Source: Collinsella sp.
GTDB lineage: Bacteria > Actinomycetota > Coriobacteriia > Coriobacteriales > Coriobacteriaceae
Assembly (NCBI GenBank): GCA_019414565.1
Contig: DXLU01000031.1
Coordinates: forward strand, 134,666-198,665
Reading direction: 5' to 3'
Length of the DNA: 64,000 bases
Position 1 is the first letter of the stretch; each line of letters opens with the position of its first letter. A program made the translations under genes and the position numbers. Positions 9,687-18,558 of the stretch are shown one piece after another. The notes under the pieces were generated by a model. It saw only the letters and a list, made by a program, of their open reading frames with translations. It did no database searches and had not been told where the DNA came from.

Positions 9687-10988
9687 TTAGGCCAGATGAT
9701 CTTGGATGAGATCGCAGATGGCTCGGGCGTCGTTGATGTTGATGGCTCGGGTCGCAAAGCCGGCGTCGAATGCTTGGCGTGCCAGGGCCTCGTTGCAGGC
9801 AAGGGCCAGCGTGTGGCCATCGACCAGGTCGAGCGAGCTCTTGCCGCGCAGACGGTCGACACCGGAGCGCGCGACGACGATGTTGTCGAAGCCCTCGGTC
9901 TTGTAGCCCTCGATGATCACCACGTCGACATCGTTGTAACGCGACAGCAGCTCGCGCGCGGGCATCTCGTCCTCCTCGCGCGTGTCGGCGTACTCCGCCC
10001 AGCGCGTGGCGCAGATGAGGCCCACGTGTTTGGATCCGGCCTGGTGATGGCGCCAGGTGTCCTTAGCGGGTACATCGATATCAAAGCCGTGATGCCCATG
10101 ATGCTTGAGCGAACCCACGCGCAGGCCGCGGCGGGTGAGCTCGGCGATAACCTTCTCGACGAGCGTGGTCTTGCCCGAGTTTTGGTAGCCGATAAACGCG
10201 ATCGCGGGGACGGCCGGGGCGGGAGCGACGGACGCGGCGGCGACGGGTGCGCTCGCGGGAGCTTCGCCGTCGGCAGCGGCAGCCTCAGCAGCGGCCTGGC
10301 GTTCGGCACGATCCCACACACCCGAGCGGCCGCCTTCCTTGTGCAGCAGGCGAACGTCGACGATCTCCATGCCACGATCGACGGCCTTGCACATGTCATA
10401 GATCGTAAGGCACGCGGCACTCACGCCGGTCAGGGCCTCCATCTCGATACCCGTCTTGCCCGTTACGCCGGCCGTAACCAGCACGTGAAAGCCAACCTGC
10501 CCGTCCGCGCGCGGCGGCGCCCAGCCCTCGGGCACGTCCTCGACAGGCGTCCCCGCCGGCGCGATGGGCGCAATGTCGCACTTGCTCTTGGTAATGAGCA
10601 ACGGATGGCACATGGGAATGATGTCGCTCGTGCGTTTGATGGCCATGATGCCTGCCACGCGCGCGCAGGCAAGCACATCGCCCTTTTTGGCGCGGTCCTG
10701 CAGCACCATGGCCTGCGTCTCGGGGTGCATGAGGATGGTGCCCTCGGCAATGGCGATGCGATGGGTCTCGGCCTTGTCGGACACGTCGACCATGCGTACC
10801 TCGCCCTTGGCATCCACGTGCGTCAGCTCGTCGCGACGGGCGTCGCGGGCGGTGTCGGTGGCAGCGCTGACAGTCGGCCGCGCGGACGCGTCGGCATCGC
10901 CAGCATTCGCCGCGGCTGAAGCTTTATGGGCAGACATCGCGGCCCTGCGAGCGGCCTTGGTGGCATCGGCGTACCTGCTCTTGGCCAT
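9687..10988 (-). CDS. moaC: MoaC-MobB fusion: cyclic pyranopterin monophosphate synthase plus Mo-cofactor guanylylation adapter
   Basis: A 433-residue fusion for molybdenum cofactor synthesis. After an Ala-rich leader (residues 1-65), the MoaC domain (about 66-230) contains CARVAGIMAIKRTSDIIPMC, the metal- and substrate-binding CHPL and the GKTGIEMEALTGVSAA segment. MoaC converts the MoaA product into cyclic pyranopterin monophosphate. An Ala/Pro linker leads to a MobB domain (about 265-433) with the P-loop GYQNSGKTTLVEKV and SLKHHGHHGFDID. MobB binds GTP and assists MobA in making the guanine dinucleotide cofactor. The ATG at 10988 has GGAGG and lies 4 nt after the moaA stop, so the two are one operon. 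The domain calls are firm; the fusion is uncommon. Confidence 0.9.
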   Translation of the reverse strand: MAKSRYADATKAARRAAMSAHKASAAANAGDADASARPTVSAATDTARDARRDELTHVDAKGEVRMVDVSDKAETHRIAIAEGTILMHPETQAMVLQDRAKKGDVLACARVAGIMAIKRTSDIIPMCHPLLITKSKCDIAPIAPAGTPVEDVPEGWAPPRADGQVGFHVLVTAGVTGKTGIEMEALTGVSAACLTIYDMCKAVDRGMEIVDVRLLHKEGGRSGVWDRAERQAAAEAAAADGEAPASAPVAAASVAPAPAVPAIAFIGYQNSGKTTLVEKVIAELTRRGLRVGSLKHHGHHGFDIDVPAKDTWRHHQAGSKHVGLICATRWAEYADTREEDEMPARELLSRYNDVDVVIIEGYKTEGFDNIVVARSGVDRLRGKSSLDLVDGHTLALACNEALARQAFDAGFATRAININDARAICDLIQDHLA

Positions 10989-10992
10989 ATGA

Positions 10993-12048
10993 TCATCCTC
11001 CGATTTGGGACATAAATCGTTGCGTGCCCTCAATTATCGCGTGTTCCTGCGGTTTGTGGGCCACGGCATCGCGCCAAATCGAAAGTACCTGCATATCATC
11101 ACCACGGCGCAACGCCTCGCGCACCGAATACTCGGCATCGCTGAACAGGCACGGACGCACGTTGCCATCGGCCGTCAGGCGCAGGCGGTTGCAGCTCGCG
11201 CAAAAATGGTTGGACATGGCGCTGATGAAGCCGACCGTTCCCGCCGCGCCCGGAAAGCGCCAATAGCGCGCGGGGCCCGCGCCGGCAGGAGCGTCGGTGA
11301 TGTCAAGCGGTTCGAGCTCGCCCAGACCCATCGCGGCGGCCCCGGCATTGACGCGCGCCCGCAGCTCGTCGCTCGGCACGCTGTCGCTCGCATCCCACAA
11401 CTCGGGGTTGAGCGTGGGTGCGTGAGGGTCCACGGCGCAATGCGAGCTCGTGCGCTCGTCGCCAATGGGCATGTATTCGATAAAGCGCAGGTGGATGGGG
11501 CGATCGAGCGTGAGCCGCGCAAGGGCCGCCACATCCTGGTTGAGTCGGCGCACCACAACGCAGTTGACCTTAACGGGTTCAAAGCCCCAAGCCAGCGCCG
11601 CGTCGATGCCAACCATGGTCTGCTCGAGCCGGCCCAGGCGCGTGATCTTTCCAAAGAGCGTAGGGTCGAGCGTGTCGAGCGAGATATTGACGCGGTTAAG
11701 CCCGGCATCTTTGAGCTGCGGCGCCAGCTTGGGCAGCAGGGCACCGTTGGTGGTGAGCGAGATGTCCTCGATCTGCGGAATCGCGCGGATGTCGCGAATG
11801 AGCGGGATGATACGGCGACTGACCAGCGGCTCGCCGCCCGTCAGGCGTACGCGGCGAATGCCCTCCCCCGCTACCAAGCGCACAAAGCGGGCGATTTCCT
11901 CGGCGCTGAGCAGCTCGTCGTGTGCACGGGGCGCCACGCCATCGGCCGGCATGCAGTAAATGCAGCGGAAATTGCACTTGTCGGTAACGGCAATGCGCAG
12001 GTAGTTGATATCGCGGCCAAAGCCGTCATGTTGCACGTGCCCGTCCAC
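10993..12048 (-). CDS. moaA: GTP 3',8-cyclase MoaA (radical SAM)
   Basis: A 351-residue radical SAM enzyme catalysing the first step of molybdenum cofactor synthesis, GTP to 3',8-cyclo-7,8-dihydro-GTP. The SAM-binding cluster motif is CNFRCIYC (residues 24-31). The second 4Fe-4S site is the C-terminal CASCNRLRLTADGNVRPC, and the GGEPL segment is near residue 70. The start is a GTG at 12048 preceded by GGGGAGGG. It reads through into moaC-mobB 4 nt later. Presence of the pathway implies that this organism has molybdoenzymes elsewhere. Confidence 0.95.
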   Translation of the reverse strand: MDGHVQHDGFGRDINYLRIAVTDKCNFRCIYCMPADGVAPRAHDELLSAEEIARFVRLVAGEGIRRVRLTGGEPLVSRRIIPLIRDIRAIPQIEDISLTTNGALLPKLAPQLKDAGLNRVNISLDTLDPTLFGKITRLGRLEQTMVGIDAALAWGFEPVKVNCVVVRRLNQDVAALARLTLDRPIHLRFIEYMPIGDERTSSHCAVDPHAPTLNPELWDASDSVPSDELRARVNAGAAAMGLGELEPLDITDAPAGAGPARYWRFPGAAGTVGFISAMSNHFCASCNRLRLTADGNVRPCLFSDAEYSVREALRRGDDMQVLSIWRDAVAHKPQEHAIIEGTQRFMSQIGG

Positions 12049-12180
12049 GCAACCCTCCCCTCACGCGGCGTTTTATTCTTCGGAAAACATAATACCCCAC
12101 GAGAGAATCATGCCGACACCCGTACGACAGGACGGGTCGCTTCGAGCAAAACGGACTTCCCAAGCCCATCCTCAGCATAC

Positions 12181-12245
12181 AAACCATCACAACATTCGAT
12201 GCTTTTCCCGATTTTGGCGAAAAACGTCGAATGTTGTGATGGTTT
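12181..12245. repeat. 65-bp palindromic repeat, family B, copy 2
   Basis: Perfect 19-bp arms (AAACCATCACAACATTCGA and its complement) surround a 27-nt loop that itself contains TTTTC/GAAAA. It lies past the 3' end of the endonuclease-like gene. Its near twin at 13423-13487 lies on the other side of that gene. Confidence 0.9.
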
Positions 12246-12282
12246 GCCTGTCCATGGCACCCCGTAGAAGGACCAAGCGCCC

Positions 12283-13321
12283 CTAAAGACCGCCGTCCCA
12301 GTGCCGAATCACGAATTCTCGCAGGTCGTTCTGCCGCTTTTGGAACGCTTCGCTTCGGTCGCACTTGAGACCCATAGCGAGTGCGACAGCGTTCATCGCC
12401 CGGTGTAATTGCAGCTGGTGGGCAAACTGAGTCCCGGTGAGGACGATCATCCTAAAGCCCAGCGCGCTCAGCACGGTCATGCGCTCCGCATCCGACGCAC
12501 TGCGCTGTTTATCAAGATGGTCCGAGCCGTTGTATTCAATCCCCGTACCGCTCGCAGGCGCATATACATCGATCTCGAAATACCCGGCCTTAGCGAGATA
12601 CTTGAACTCGTTGGGAACATCGACCCGATGGTTGAGCTCGATCTTGACGTATCCCAGCCCGCCCTGGGAACGTTTTGCTACGACCATGATTGCGGTGGCC
12701 GTCTCCATGGGCGATCGCGCGCCATCGTGCACGCGCTTGAGCACGGCGGCCGCGCGTACAGCCCCCCTGACGAGATCGGTTCTCATTGCAATAGGCAATC
12801 AAGTCGGCAACGGTATACCTCTGCCCCATCTCAATATAATCGCCTGTCGACAGATGATTCAAATGGTATCGGGCGCAGATTTCGTAGCCATATTCCAGCT
12901 GCCCGGGCTCGCTCATCCACGAACCCGCTTGGACAAAGCACATGGCCTCATCAACCACCAGAAGGCCCTCCGCCACCTCGATAAGATGGCCCGGAGGTAC
13001 CGGTGCCCCAAACACGTGGCACCTAAATCCAGCCGGCGTCGAGCGCTCAAAATCGAAGTTGACGAGCGTGTCGATATGATCGAGCTCTTCTCGTGGAATA
13101 CCAAGCGCAACCAGATAGTCGGTAACGATCCCAACTGCCGTTGAAGCCCTCAGCCCCTTGGCATCGAGTCCCAATTCGGACAGGCTCGCGGTCGGCTCCG
13201 CCTCGTTAGCAAGCGAGTCCTCATCGCATAGGCTGCTTGCTCGCGAGAGCGGCTCGGACGGGCGCGCCACGTTGTGGTACAGCCAGGCAGTCTTATGGGA
13301 CAGGACGATCGGCAGGTCCAT
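12283..13321 (-). pseudogene. Frameshifted gene with C-terminal DUF559/Vsr-like endonuclease domain
   Basis: The ATG at 13321 (GGAGGG upstream) opens a frame that runs into nonsense after about 180 codons. The C-terminal part continues in another frame from about 12,780 to 12,283. The break is at a run of six G near 12,762-12,767; with five G the product would be one polypeptide of about 345 residues. The N-terminal half (VLSHKTAWLYHNVARPSE) resembles AbiEi-like or predicted transcriptional-regulator proteins common in Actinobacteria. The C-terminal half (FEIDVYAPASGTGIEYNGSD, then MTVLSALGFRMIVLT) looks like the DUF559 restriction-endonuclease-fold domain. It is either a pseudogene, a sequencing slip, or a short-tract phase switch. 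The gene is flanked by the two perfect family B palindromes. Confidence 0.72.
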
Positions 13322-13422
13322 GAGCCCTCCAATGGAGTCGGATAACCAACCTTATTCCCCCGCTCACGGGTCCGCACACCTTCGTGCGCAAGAAAGCGAA
13401 TCCACCCGATCGAGTGGCAGAA

Positions 13423-13487
13423 AAACCATCACAACATTCGATGCTTTTCCCGTTTTTGGCAAAAAACGTCGAATGTTGTGATGGTTT
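13423..13487. repeat. 65-bp palindromic repeat, family B, copy 3
   Basis: Differs from 12181-12245 only in the loop (CCGTTTTTGGCAAAA in place of CCGATTTTGGCGAAA). The arms are identical. It lies 101 nt upstream of the endonuclease-like gene start. Confidence 0.9.
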
Positions 13488-13566
13488 GAGGCGAGGTGAG
13501 GGGCACGGAGGGTCAAAGCATCGTGCTTGGAGCGTGACTTTTTTCTCCCCGCCGCCAACACAAACC

Positions 13567-13597
13567 TTGACTCTACAATCGTTGTAGGGTTTTCACT
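13567..13597 (+). promoter_or_regulatory. MerR-type promoter/operator of the MATE pump gene
   Basis: The -35 TTGACT (13567-13572) and -10 TTCACT (13592-13597) are separated by 19 bp. The spacer contains the perfect dyad CTACAA-TCG-TTGTAG (13573-13587). An over-long spacer with a central dyad is the hallmark of promoters that MerR-family activators untwist. The MerR gene at 15039 is the obvious partner. Confidence 0.75.
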
Positions 13598-13637
13598 ACA
13601 CTGGTACGTAAACAGACCAAGCCAGAAAGCCCCGCCC

Positions 13638-14984
13638 ATGGAACACGACCTCACACGCGGCAATGTCCTTAAGACCATCGCGGTCTTTGCCCTGCCTTAT
13701 ATGCTCTCGTACTTTTTGCAGATGCTCTACGGCATGGCCGACCTGTACATGATGGGGCAGTTTAGCGGCGCCGCCGGCATCACCGCCGTGGGCAACGGCG
13801 CGCAGACGCTCTATATCATTACCGTGACGCTCGTGGGCCTGGCCATGGGAACGACGGTTATCGTCGGCCACGCCGTGGGTTCGCGTCGGTTTGACCGCGC
13901 CGAGACCGCCATCGGCAACACCATCACGCTCTTTATGGGTGTCTCGGTGGTGCTGGCCGCTGTCCTGCTCGCACTGTGTCCGCAGATTGTGGCACTCATT
14001 GGCACGCCGGCCGAAGCGGTCGAAGGAACCGCCGCCTACCTGCGTATCTGCTTTATGGGCATTCCCTTTATCGCCGCGTACAACATCCTCTCGGCCATCT
14101 TTCGCGGCCTAGGCGATTCGCGCTCGCCCATGTACGTGATTGGCGTGGCATGCATCATCAACATCGCGCTTGATTTTCTGTTTATCGGTCACATGGGACT
14201 CGGCCCCGTGGGTGCGGCGCTCGGCACGGTAACCGCCCAGACGGCAAGCGTTGCCCTCGCGCTCGTGTGGCTCAAGAGCCGCCGCACGCACATTCACCTC
14301 AAGCGCAGCGACCTGCGCCCCCAGCCCGAAGTGCTCGGTAGCATTCTTAAGATCGGCGTGCCCGTAGCCGTGCAGGACGGCTGCATCCAGGTGGCGTTTA
14401 TGTTCATCACCGTCATCGCCAACCACCGCGGCCTGGTTGATGCCGCCGCCGTGGGCTTGGTCGAGAAGATGATCAGCTTTTTGTTCATTGTGCCGAGTTC
14501 CATGGGTGCCACCGTCAGCGCACTCACGGCGCAAAACGCCGGCGCGGGCAAGGGCGACCGCGCGCGTCAGGTACTCAAGGACGCCATGACGATCTCGGTG
14601 GTGTACGGCTGCCTGATCACGGTGCTGATGTGGCTGGTGGCACCGGCGTTTATCGGCTTTTTTGCCAAGGACCCCGCGGTGGTCGCCGCCGGTACTGGCT
14701 ATATGCACAGTTATATTTTCGACGCGATTTTTGCCGGCATCCACATTTGCTTTAGCGGCTTTTTCGCTGCATACGGCAAGAGCTACATCGGCTTTGCGCA
14801 CAACGTGCTGGCCGTGGCGCTCATTCGCGTGCCGGGCGCGTGGCTGCTGTCGAACGCCTATTCCGACACGCTGTTTCCCATGGGCATCGCCTCACCGTGC
14901 GGGTCGATTCTGTCGGCGACCATCTGCGTGATTGCATTTACCGTGCTCAACCGCCGCGGAACTTTTGACAAGCTGGTGGCGTAG
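13638..14984 (+). CDS. MATE-family multidrug efflux transporter
   Basis: A 448-residue inner-membrane antiporter that expels cationic drugs or dyes using a Na+ or H+ gradient. It has about twelve membrane segments in two MatE repeats. The first repeat starts FALPYMLSYFLQMLYGMADL with GQFSGAAGITAVGNG, and the second begins near residue 235 (GVPVAVQDGCIQVAFMF). The ATG at 13638 gives the family's normal N-terminus; the Shine-Dalgarno is weak (AGAAAG). A MerR-type promoter lies 40-70 nt upstream, and the MerR/GyrI regulator follows 54 nt downstream on the same strand. This supports drug-inducible expression. Confidence 0.92.
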   Translation: MEHDLTRGNVLKTIAVFALPYMLSYFLQMLYGMADLYMMGQFSGAAGITAVGNGAQTLYIITVTLVGLAMGTTVIVGHAVGSRRFDRAETAIGNTITLFMGVSVVLAAVLLALCPQIVALIGTPAEAVEGTAAYLRICFMGIPFIAAYNILSAIFRGLGDSRSPMYVIGVACIINIALDFLFIGHMGLGPVGAALGTVTAQTASVALALVWLKSRRTHIHLKRSDLRPQPEVLGSILKIGVPVAVQDGCIQVAFMFITVIANHRGLVDAAAVGLVEKMISFLFIVPSSMGATVSALTAQNAGAGKGDRARQVLKDAMTISVVYGCLITVLMWLVAPAFIGFFAKDPAVVAAGTGYMHSYIFDAIFAGIHICFSGFFAAYGKSYIGFAHNVLAVALIRVPGAWLLSNAYSDTLFPMGIASPCGSILSATICVIAFTVLNRRGTFDKLVA

Positions 14985-15038
14985 CGAGGCGACGCAGGCC
15001 TAGCGCCTCTCCCCTGTTTTACCGAAAGGAGCGGTCCT

Positions 15039-15887
15039 GTGACCGACATGCCAAGCGAACACACCGAGGGCCTGCTCCGCATTGGCGAGGTGGCGCGCTT
15101 GCTCAATTTGAGCGTGGGCACACTGCGCCATTACGAACAGATGGGGCTATTGGAGCCGGCATATGTCGATCCGACGAGCGGGTACCGCTACTACGGATCC
15201 CGGCAGCTCTCCACCCTCAACACCATCGGCAACCTGCGCGTTCTCGACTTGCCGTTGGCGCAAATTCGCGAGTTTGTCACTACGCGCGATATGGATTTGA
15301 TGCAACGGCAACTGACCAAGCAACAGGAGTTAATTGAGCACAGGCGGCGTGAGTTGGAGCGCATGTCGCGCAAGATTGACCAGCGGCTTGCCTTGCTTCA
15401 TGGCGCTTTGAATGCTGATCTCGACACCATTAGCGAAATCGAGGAACCCGAACTTCGCTGCGCCACGCTGCACGAGCGCGTCAATCCCACCGACGCCTAT
15501 TCGCTGGGATGGCATATCCGCCAGCTTCAGCAGGGGCAGCACGAAACCTTTGCCTATCTGGGCAATCTGGGTGTGGGTATCGCGCCCGAACGCCTGGCAG
15601 CCGGTGACTTTAATGGCTACGACGAGGTCTTTCTGCTGCTCGATGACACCGATGATTACTTGGGCGATGTTGAGACGCGACCTGCCGCGCGCTGCCTGAC
15701 CATAAGCTTCCGCGGCACGCACGGGCAAGCAGCCCCACGCTACGAGCAGCTGCTCAGCTATATGCGCGAGCACGGCCTGGCACCCGCCGGTCCCTCACGC
15801 GAGATCGCCCTCATCGATGACATCATCAGCGACGACCCGGCAACCTACGTGACGCAGATCACGGTGCCCGTTTCCCCGTCCAAATAA
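15039..15887 (+). CDS. MerR-family activator with GyrI-like ligand-binding domain (BmrR-like)
   Basis: A 282-residue transcription factor. The N-terminal winged helix (residues 10-80) has the MerR signature RIGEVARLLNLSVGTLRHYE and GYRYYGSRQL. A dimerization coiled coil follows (about 85-125, KQQELIEHRRRELERMSRKI). The C-terminal 150 residues match the GyrI-like multidrug-binding fold seen in BmrR. The GTG start at 15039 has AAAGGAG 8 nt upstream; an ATG three codons later is possible. By position it should sense a drug and activate the MATE gene through the 19-bp-spacer promoter at 13567. Regulator type is certain; the target is inferred. Confidence 0.9.
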   Translation: MTDMPSEHTEGLLRIGEVARLLNLSVGTLRHYEQMGLLEPAYVDPTSGYRYYGSRQLSTLNTIGNLRVLDLPLAQIREFVTTRDMDLMQRQLTKQQELIEHRRRELERMSRKIDQRLALLHGALNADLDTISEIEEPELRCATLHERVNPTDAYSLGWHIRQLQQGQHETFAYLGNLGVGIAPERLAAGDFNGYDEVFLLLDDTDDYLGDVETRPAARCLTISFRGTHGQAAPRYEQLLSYMREHGLAPAGPSREIALIDDIISDDPATYVTQITVPVSPSK

Positions 15888-15888
15888 A

Positions 15889-15923
15889 ATCCGCCCGGAA
15901 GGCATCATGCTTTCCGGGCGGAT
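15889..15923. terminator. Bidirectional terminator between merR and ligA
   Basis: The stem ATCCGCCCGGAA/TTTCCGGGCGGAT with a short loop lies immediately after the merR stop and 22 nt past the ligA stop on the other strand. Confidence 0.8.
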
Positions 15924-15945
15924 CTTCAATTTGGTTATCGATGCG

Positions 15946-18174
15946 CTAAGCCTGGGGCACCTCGCCGGTAGCCAAGATCTGCTCGAGGGCGTCCTCGTCC
16001 AGCACAGGTACACCCAGCTGCTCGGCCTTGGTGAGCTTGGAGCCCGCTTTGGGACCGGCGACCAGATAGCTCGTCTTCTTTGACACGCTGCCCGAAACCT
16101 TGGCGCCGAGCACCTTGAGCGCCGCACCCGCCTCGTCGCGCGTGCGGTTGACGAGCGTGCCGGTGAGCACGAAGGTCAGACCCGCAAGCGGTTGTGCGTC
16201 GGCAAGCTCGCCTGCCACGCCAGCGTCGGCCGCGGCTCGCGCGTGCGCGGCGCCCAAGTCGACCTCGAGCGACAGGCCCGCCTGGCGCAGGCGCTCCAGC
16301 ACGGCAAGGTTCTCGGGCACGGCCAGGAACTGCTTGACGCTCGCCGCAATCTTGGGACCGATGCCCTCGCACTCGGCGATGTCCTCTTCGCTCGCCAAGA
16401 TGAGCTTGTCAATCGACAGGAATCGCTCGGCGATGACCACGCCCACGCTCTTGCCCACGTGGCGGATGCCCAGGGCAAACAGCACGCGACCGAGCGGCTG
16501 GCTCTTGGACTTGTTGAGCTCGGCGATAATTTTCTCGGCCGTCTTGAGGCCCACCGGAATGGGATCGCCCTTCTTGACGCCCTTTTTGCTGTTGGAGCTG
16601 GCATAGGTGCGGCCCGTGTCCAGGCCTGCGATGTCGTCGACCGTGAGCTGGTAGAAGTCCGCAACATCGTGGATCAGGCCGGCGGCGATCATCTTGTCGA
16701 CGATCTCGTCGCCTAGACCGTCAACGTCCATGCAGCCGCGGCTCACCCAGTGGAGCAGGCGTTCCTTGAGCTGCGCGGGGCAATCGATGGACACGCAGCG
16801 GTAGGCAACCTCGCCGTCCTCGTGGACCACGGGGCCACCGCACACGGGGCAGACCTCGGGCATGTGCCAGTCAACCGAATCGGCCGGGCGCTTGTCGAGC
16901 ACCGGCCCCACGACCTCGGGGATTACGTCGCCTGCCTTGTGCACGATGATAGTATCGCCCTCGCGCACGTTTTTGCGGCGGATCTCGTCGATGTTGTGCA
17001 GCGTGGCGCGCGCGATGGTGGAGCCGGCAACCGTCACCGGGTCGAACTCGGCGACCGGCGTGAGCACACCGGTGCGGCCCACCTGGATGCGAATTTCGCG
17101 CAGGACGGTCTGCTTTTCCTCGGGCGGGAACTTAAAGGCAATGGCCCAGCGCGGCGCGCGGGCGGTAAAGCCCAGGTCGAGCTGCTGTTGGAAGCTGTCC
17201 ACCTTTACGACTACGCCGTCGATGTCGTAGTCCAAATCGCCGCGGTGCTCGAGCGCCTGGGCACAGAACTCGTGGACCTCGGCCGGCGTGGCGCAACGGG
17301 CAACGTTGGGGTTGACGCTAAAGCCGGCGCTACGCAGCCAATCGAGGAACTCGCGCTGACTGTGGACGTGCAGCGGGTCGGTATCAGCAATGGCATAGAT
17401 AAAGGTGGCAAGGTCGCGGCGCGCCGTGACCTTGGGATCCTTCTGACGCAGGCTGCCGGCGGCGGCGTTGCGCGGGTTGGCGAAGGGGTCGCGGCCCTCG
17501 GCATCGGCCTCGTCGTTCAGACGCACAAAGCTGCCCTTGGGCATATAGACCTCGCCGCGCACCTCAATGGTACGCTCGCGGTCGGCGCCCATGTGGGCGA
17601 GCGCCGGCTCGGACAGGTGCATGGGCACGTCCTTGATGGTACGGACGTTGAGCGACACGTCCTCGCCCGTGGTGCCATCGCCACGTGTGGCGGCGCGTAC
17701 GAAGGTGCCGTTTTGGTAAGTAAGGGCCACGCCCAGACCGTCGATCTTAAGCTCGCAGGTATAGGTGACGCTACCGGCACCGAGCGCATCCTCGGTGCGT
17801 TGGAGCCATGCGTCGAGCTCGTCCAGATCCATGGCATCGTCCATGGAATACATGCGCGCCATGTGCGTGACCGGCGTAAACTGCTCGCTCACGTAGCCGC
17901 CCACGCGCTGGGTATAGCTGTCGGGCGTCACCAGGTCGGGGTAGGTAGCCTCGATTTCCTGCAGCTCAACGAGCATTTTATCGAAAGCAGCGTCCGTGAT
18001 CTCGGGCGCGTCGAGCATGTAGTAGCGATAGGCGTGGTAATCGAGCTCGTGGCGCAGCTCGGCCGCGCGCGTTGCCGCCTGGGCACGGGCATCGGCCGGT
18101 GCGGCGGCATCCGCGCTTGCGGGCGTTTCGGTATCGATGTCCACGCCGTCACCAAACAGGCTCGATTGCTCCAT
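15946..18174 (-). CDS. ligA: NAD+-dependent DNA ligase LigA
   Basis: A 742-residue essential replication ligase that seals nicks with NAD+. An N-terminal Ia domain follows a 30-residue Ala-rich extension. The adenylation domain has the catalytic KIDG (CELKIDGLGVALTY, about residue 143). Next come the OB fold, a zinc finger (CPVCGGPVVHEDGEVAYRC, then CPAQ), helix-hairpin-helix repeats and a C-terminal BRCT domain (about 665-742, LAGLTFVLTGTL). The ATG at 18174 has AAGGAG. It is somewhat longer than the usual 670 residues because of the N-terminal extension and linkers. It is a single-gene unit. Confidence 0.97.
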   Translation of the reverse strand: MEQSSLFGDGVDIDTETPASADAAAPADARAQAATRAAELRHELDYHAYRYYMLDAPEITDAAFDKMLVELQEIEATYPDLVTPDSYTQRVGGYVSEQFTPVTHMARMYSMDDAMDLDELDAWLQRTEDALGAGSVTYTCELKIDGLGVALTYQNGTFVRAATRGDGTTGEDVSLNVRTIKDVPMHLSEPALAHMGADRERTIEVRGEVYMPKGSFVRLNDEADAEGRDPFANPRNAAAGSLRQKDPKVTARRDLATFIYAIADTDPLHVHSQREFLDWLRSAGFSVNPNVARCATPAEVHEFCAQALEHRGDLDYDIDGVVVKVDSFQQQLDLGFTARAPRWAIAFKFPPEEKQTVLREIRIQVGRTGVLTPVAEFDPVTVAGSTIARATLHNIDEIRRKNVREGDTIIVHKAGDVIPEVVGPVLDKRPADSVDWHMPEVCPVCGGPVVHEDGEVAYRCVSIDCPAQLKERLLHWVSRGCMDVDGLGDEIVDKMIAAGLIHDVADFYQLTVDDIAGLDTGRTYASSNSKKGVKKGDPIPVGLKTAEKIIAELNKSKSQPLGRVLFALGIRHVGKSVGVVIAERFLSIDKLILASEEDIAECEGIGPKIAASVKQFLAVPENLAVLERLRQAGLSLEVDLGAAHARAAADAGVAGELADAQPLAGLTFVLTGTLVNRTRDEAGAALKVLGAKVSGSVSKKTSYLVAGPKAGSKLTKAEQLGVPVLDEDALEQILATGEVPQA

Positions 18175-18282
18175 AGCGGCACTCCTTCGCTCGATTTCAA
18201 ACGGATACTAGAGTACCACCGGTCGCAATGAGGCCGAATAGCGGTCTCAAACCGCACCGAATCGGCAGCCGTCGGATTGGGG

Positions 18283-18485
18283 TGGACAGTTAGTTCAGAT
18301 ACGTATAAATGCTAGAGCTGAATCAGGCACGAACACCCCTGTTTCAACTAATTTGGGCTCCTCGAGACCATGTAAACGTCCCGTTCTCCCTCCCAAACAC
18401 CCATTCAAGCCCCATCCCAATCAATAATTGCTCAAAACGCATCCCAAGCTACCCCAGATTTATACGTATCTGAACTAACTGTCCA
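18283..18485. mobile_element. 203-bp element with perfect 28-bp terminal inverted repeats (MITE-like)
   Basis: The arms 18283-18310 and 18458-18485 are perfect complements (outer end TGGACAGTTAGTTCAGATAC). They enclose 147 bp without a credible open frame. The element sits in the 449-nt gap between ligA and htrA. No transposase is nearby. A similar layout occurs at 40862-41081. Confidence 0.6.
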
Positions 18486-18520
18486 GACCATTACGAACCA
18501 GGCCTCTTATCAGCCCCAAG

Positions 18521-18551
18521 TGATCCGTTTTCCTCCGTCCCCAACGGATCA
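18521..18551. repeat. Small hairpin with TTTTCCTCCGTC loop
   Basis: The arms TGATCCGTT/AACGGATCA flank TTCCTCCGTCCCC. The TGATCC-N-TTTTCCTCCGTC string recurs in the hairpin at 60319-60382. Confidence 0.5.
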
Positions 18552-18558
18552 ATAGGAA

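Noticed and set aside
12283..12798. Independent small endonuclease gene starting at 12798
   Set aside because: It has no ribosome-binding site and its N-terminus overlaps coding sequence of the upstream half; a single-base slip explains both parts better.
16750..18231. Plus-strand open frame opposite ligA
   Set aside because: Antisense shadow with no domains; ligA is unambiguous.
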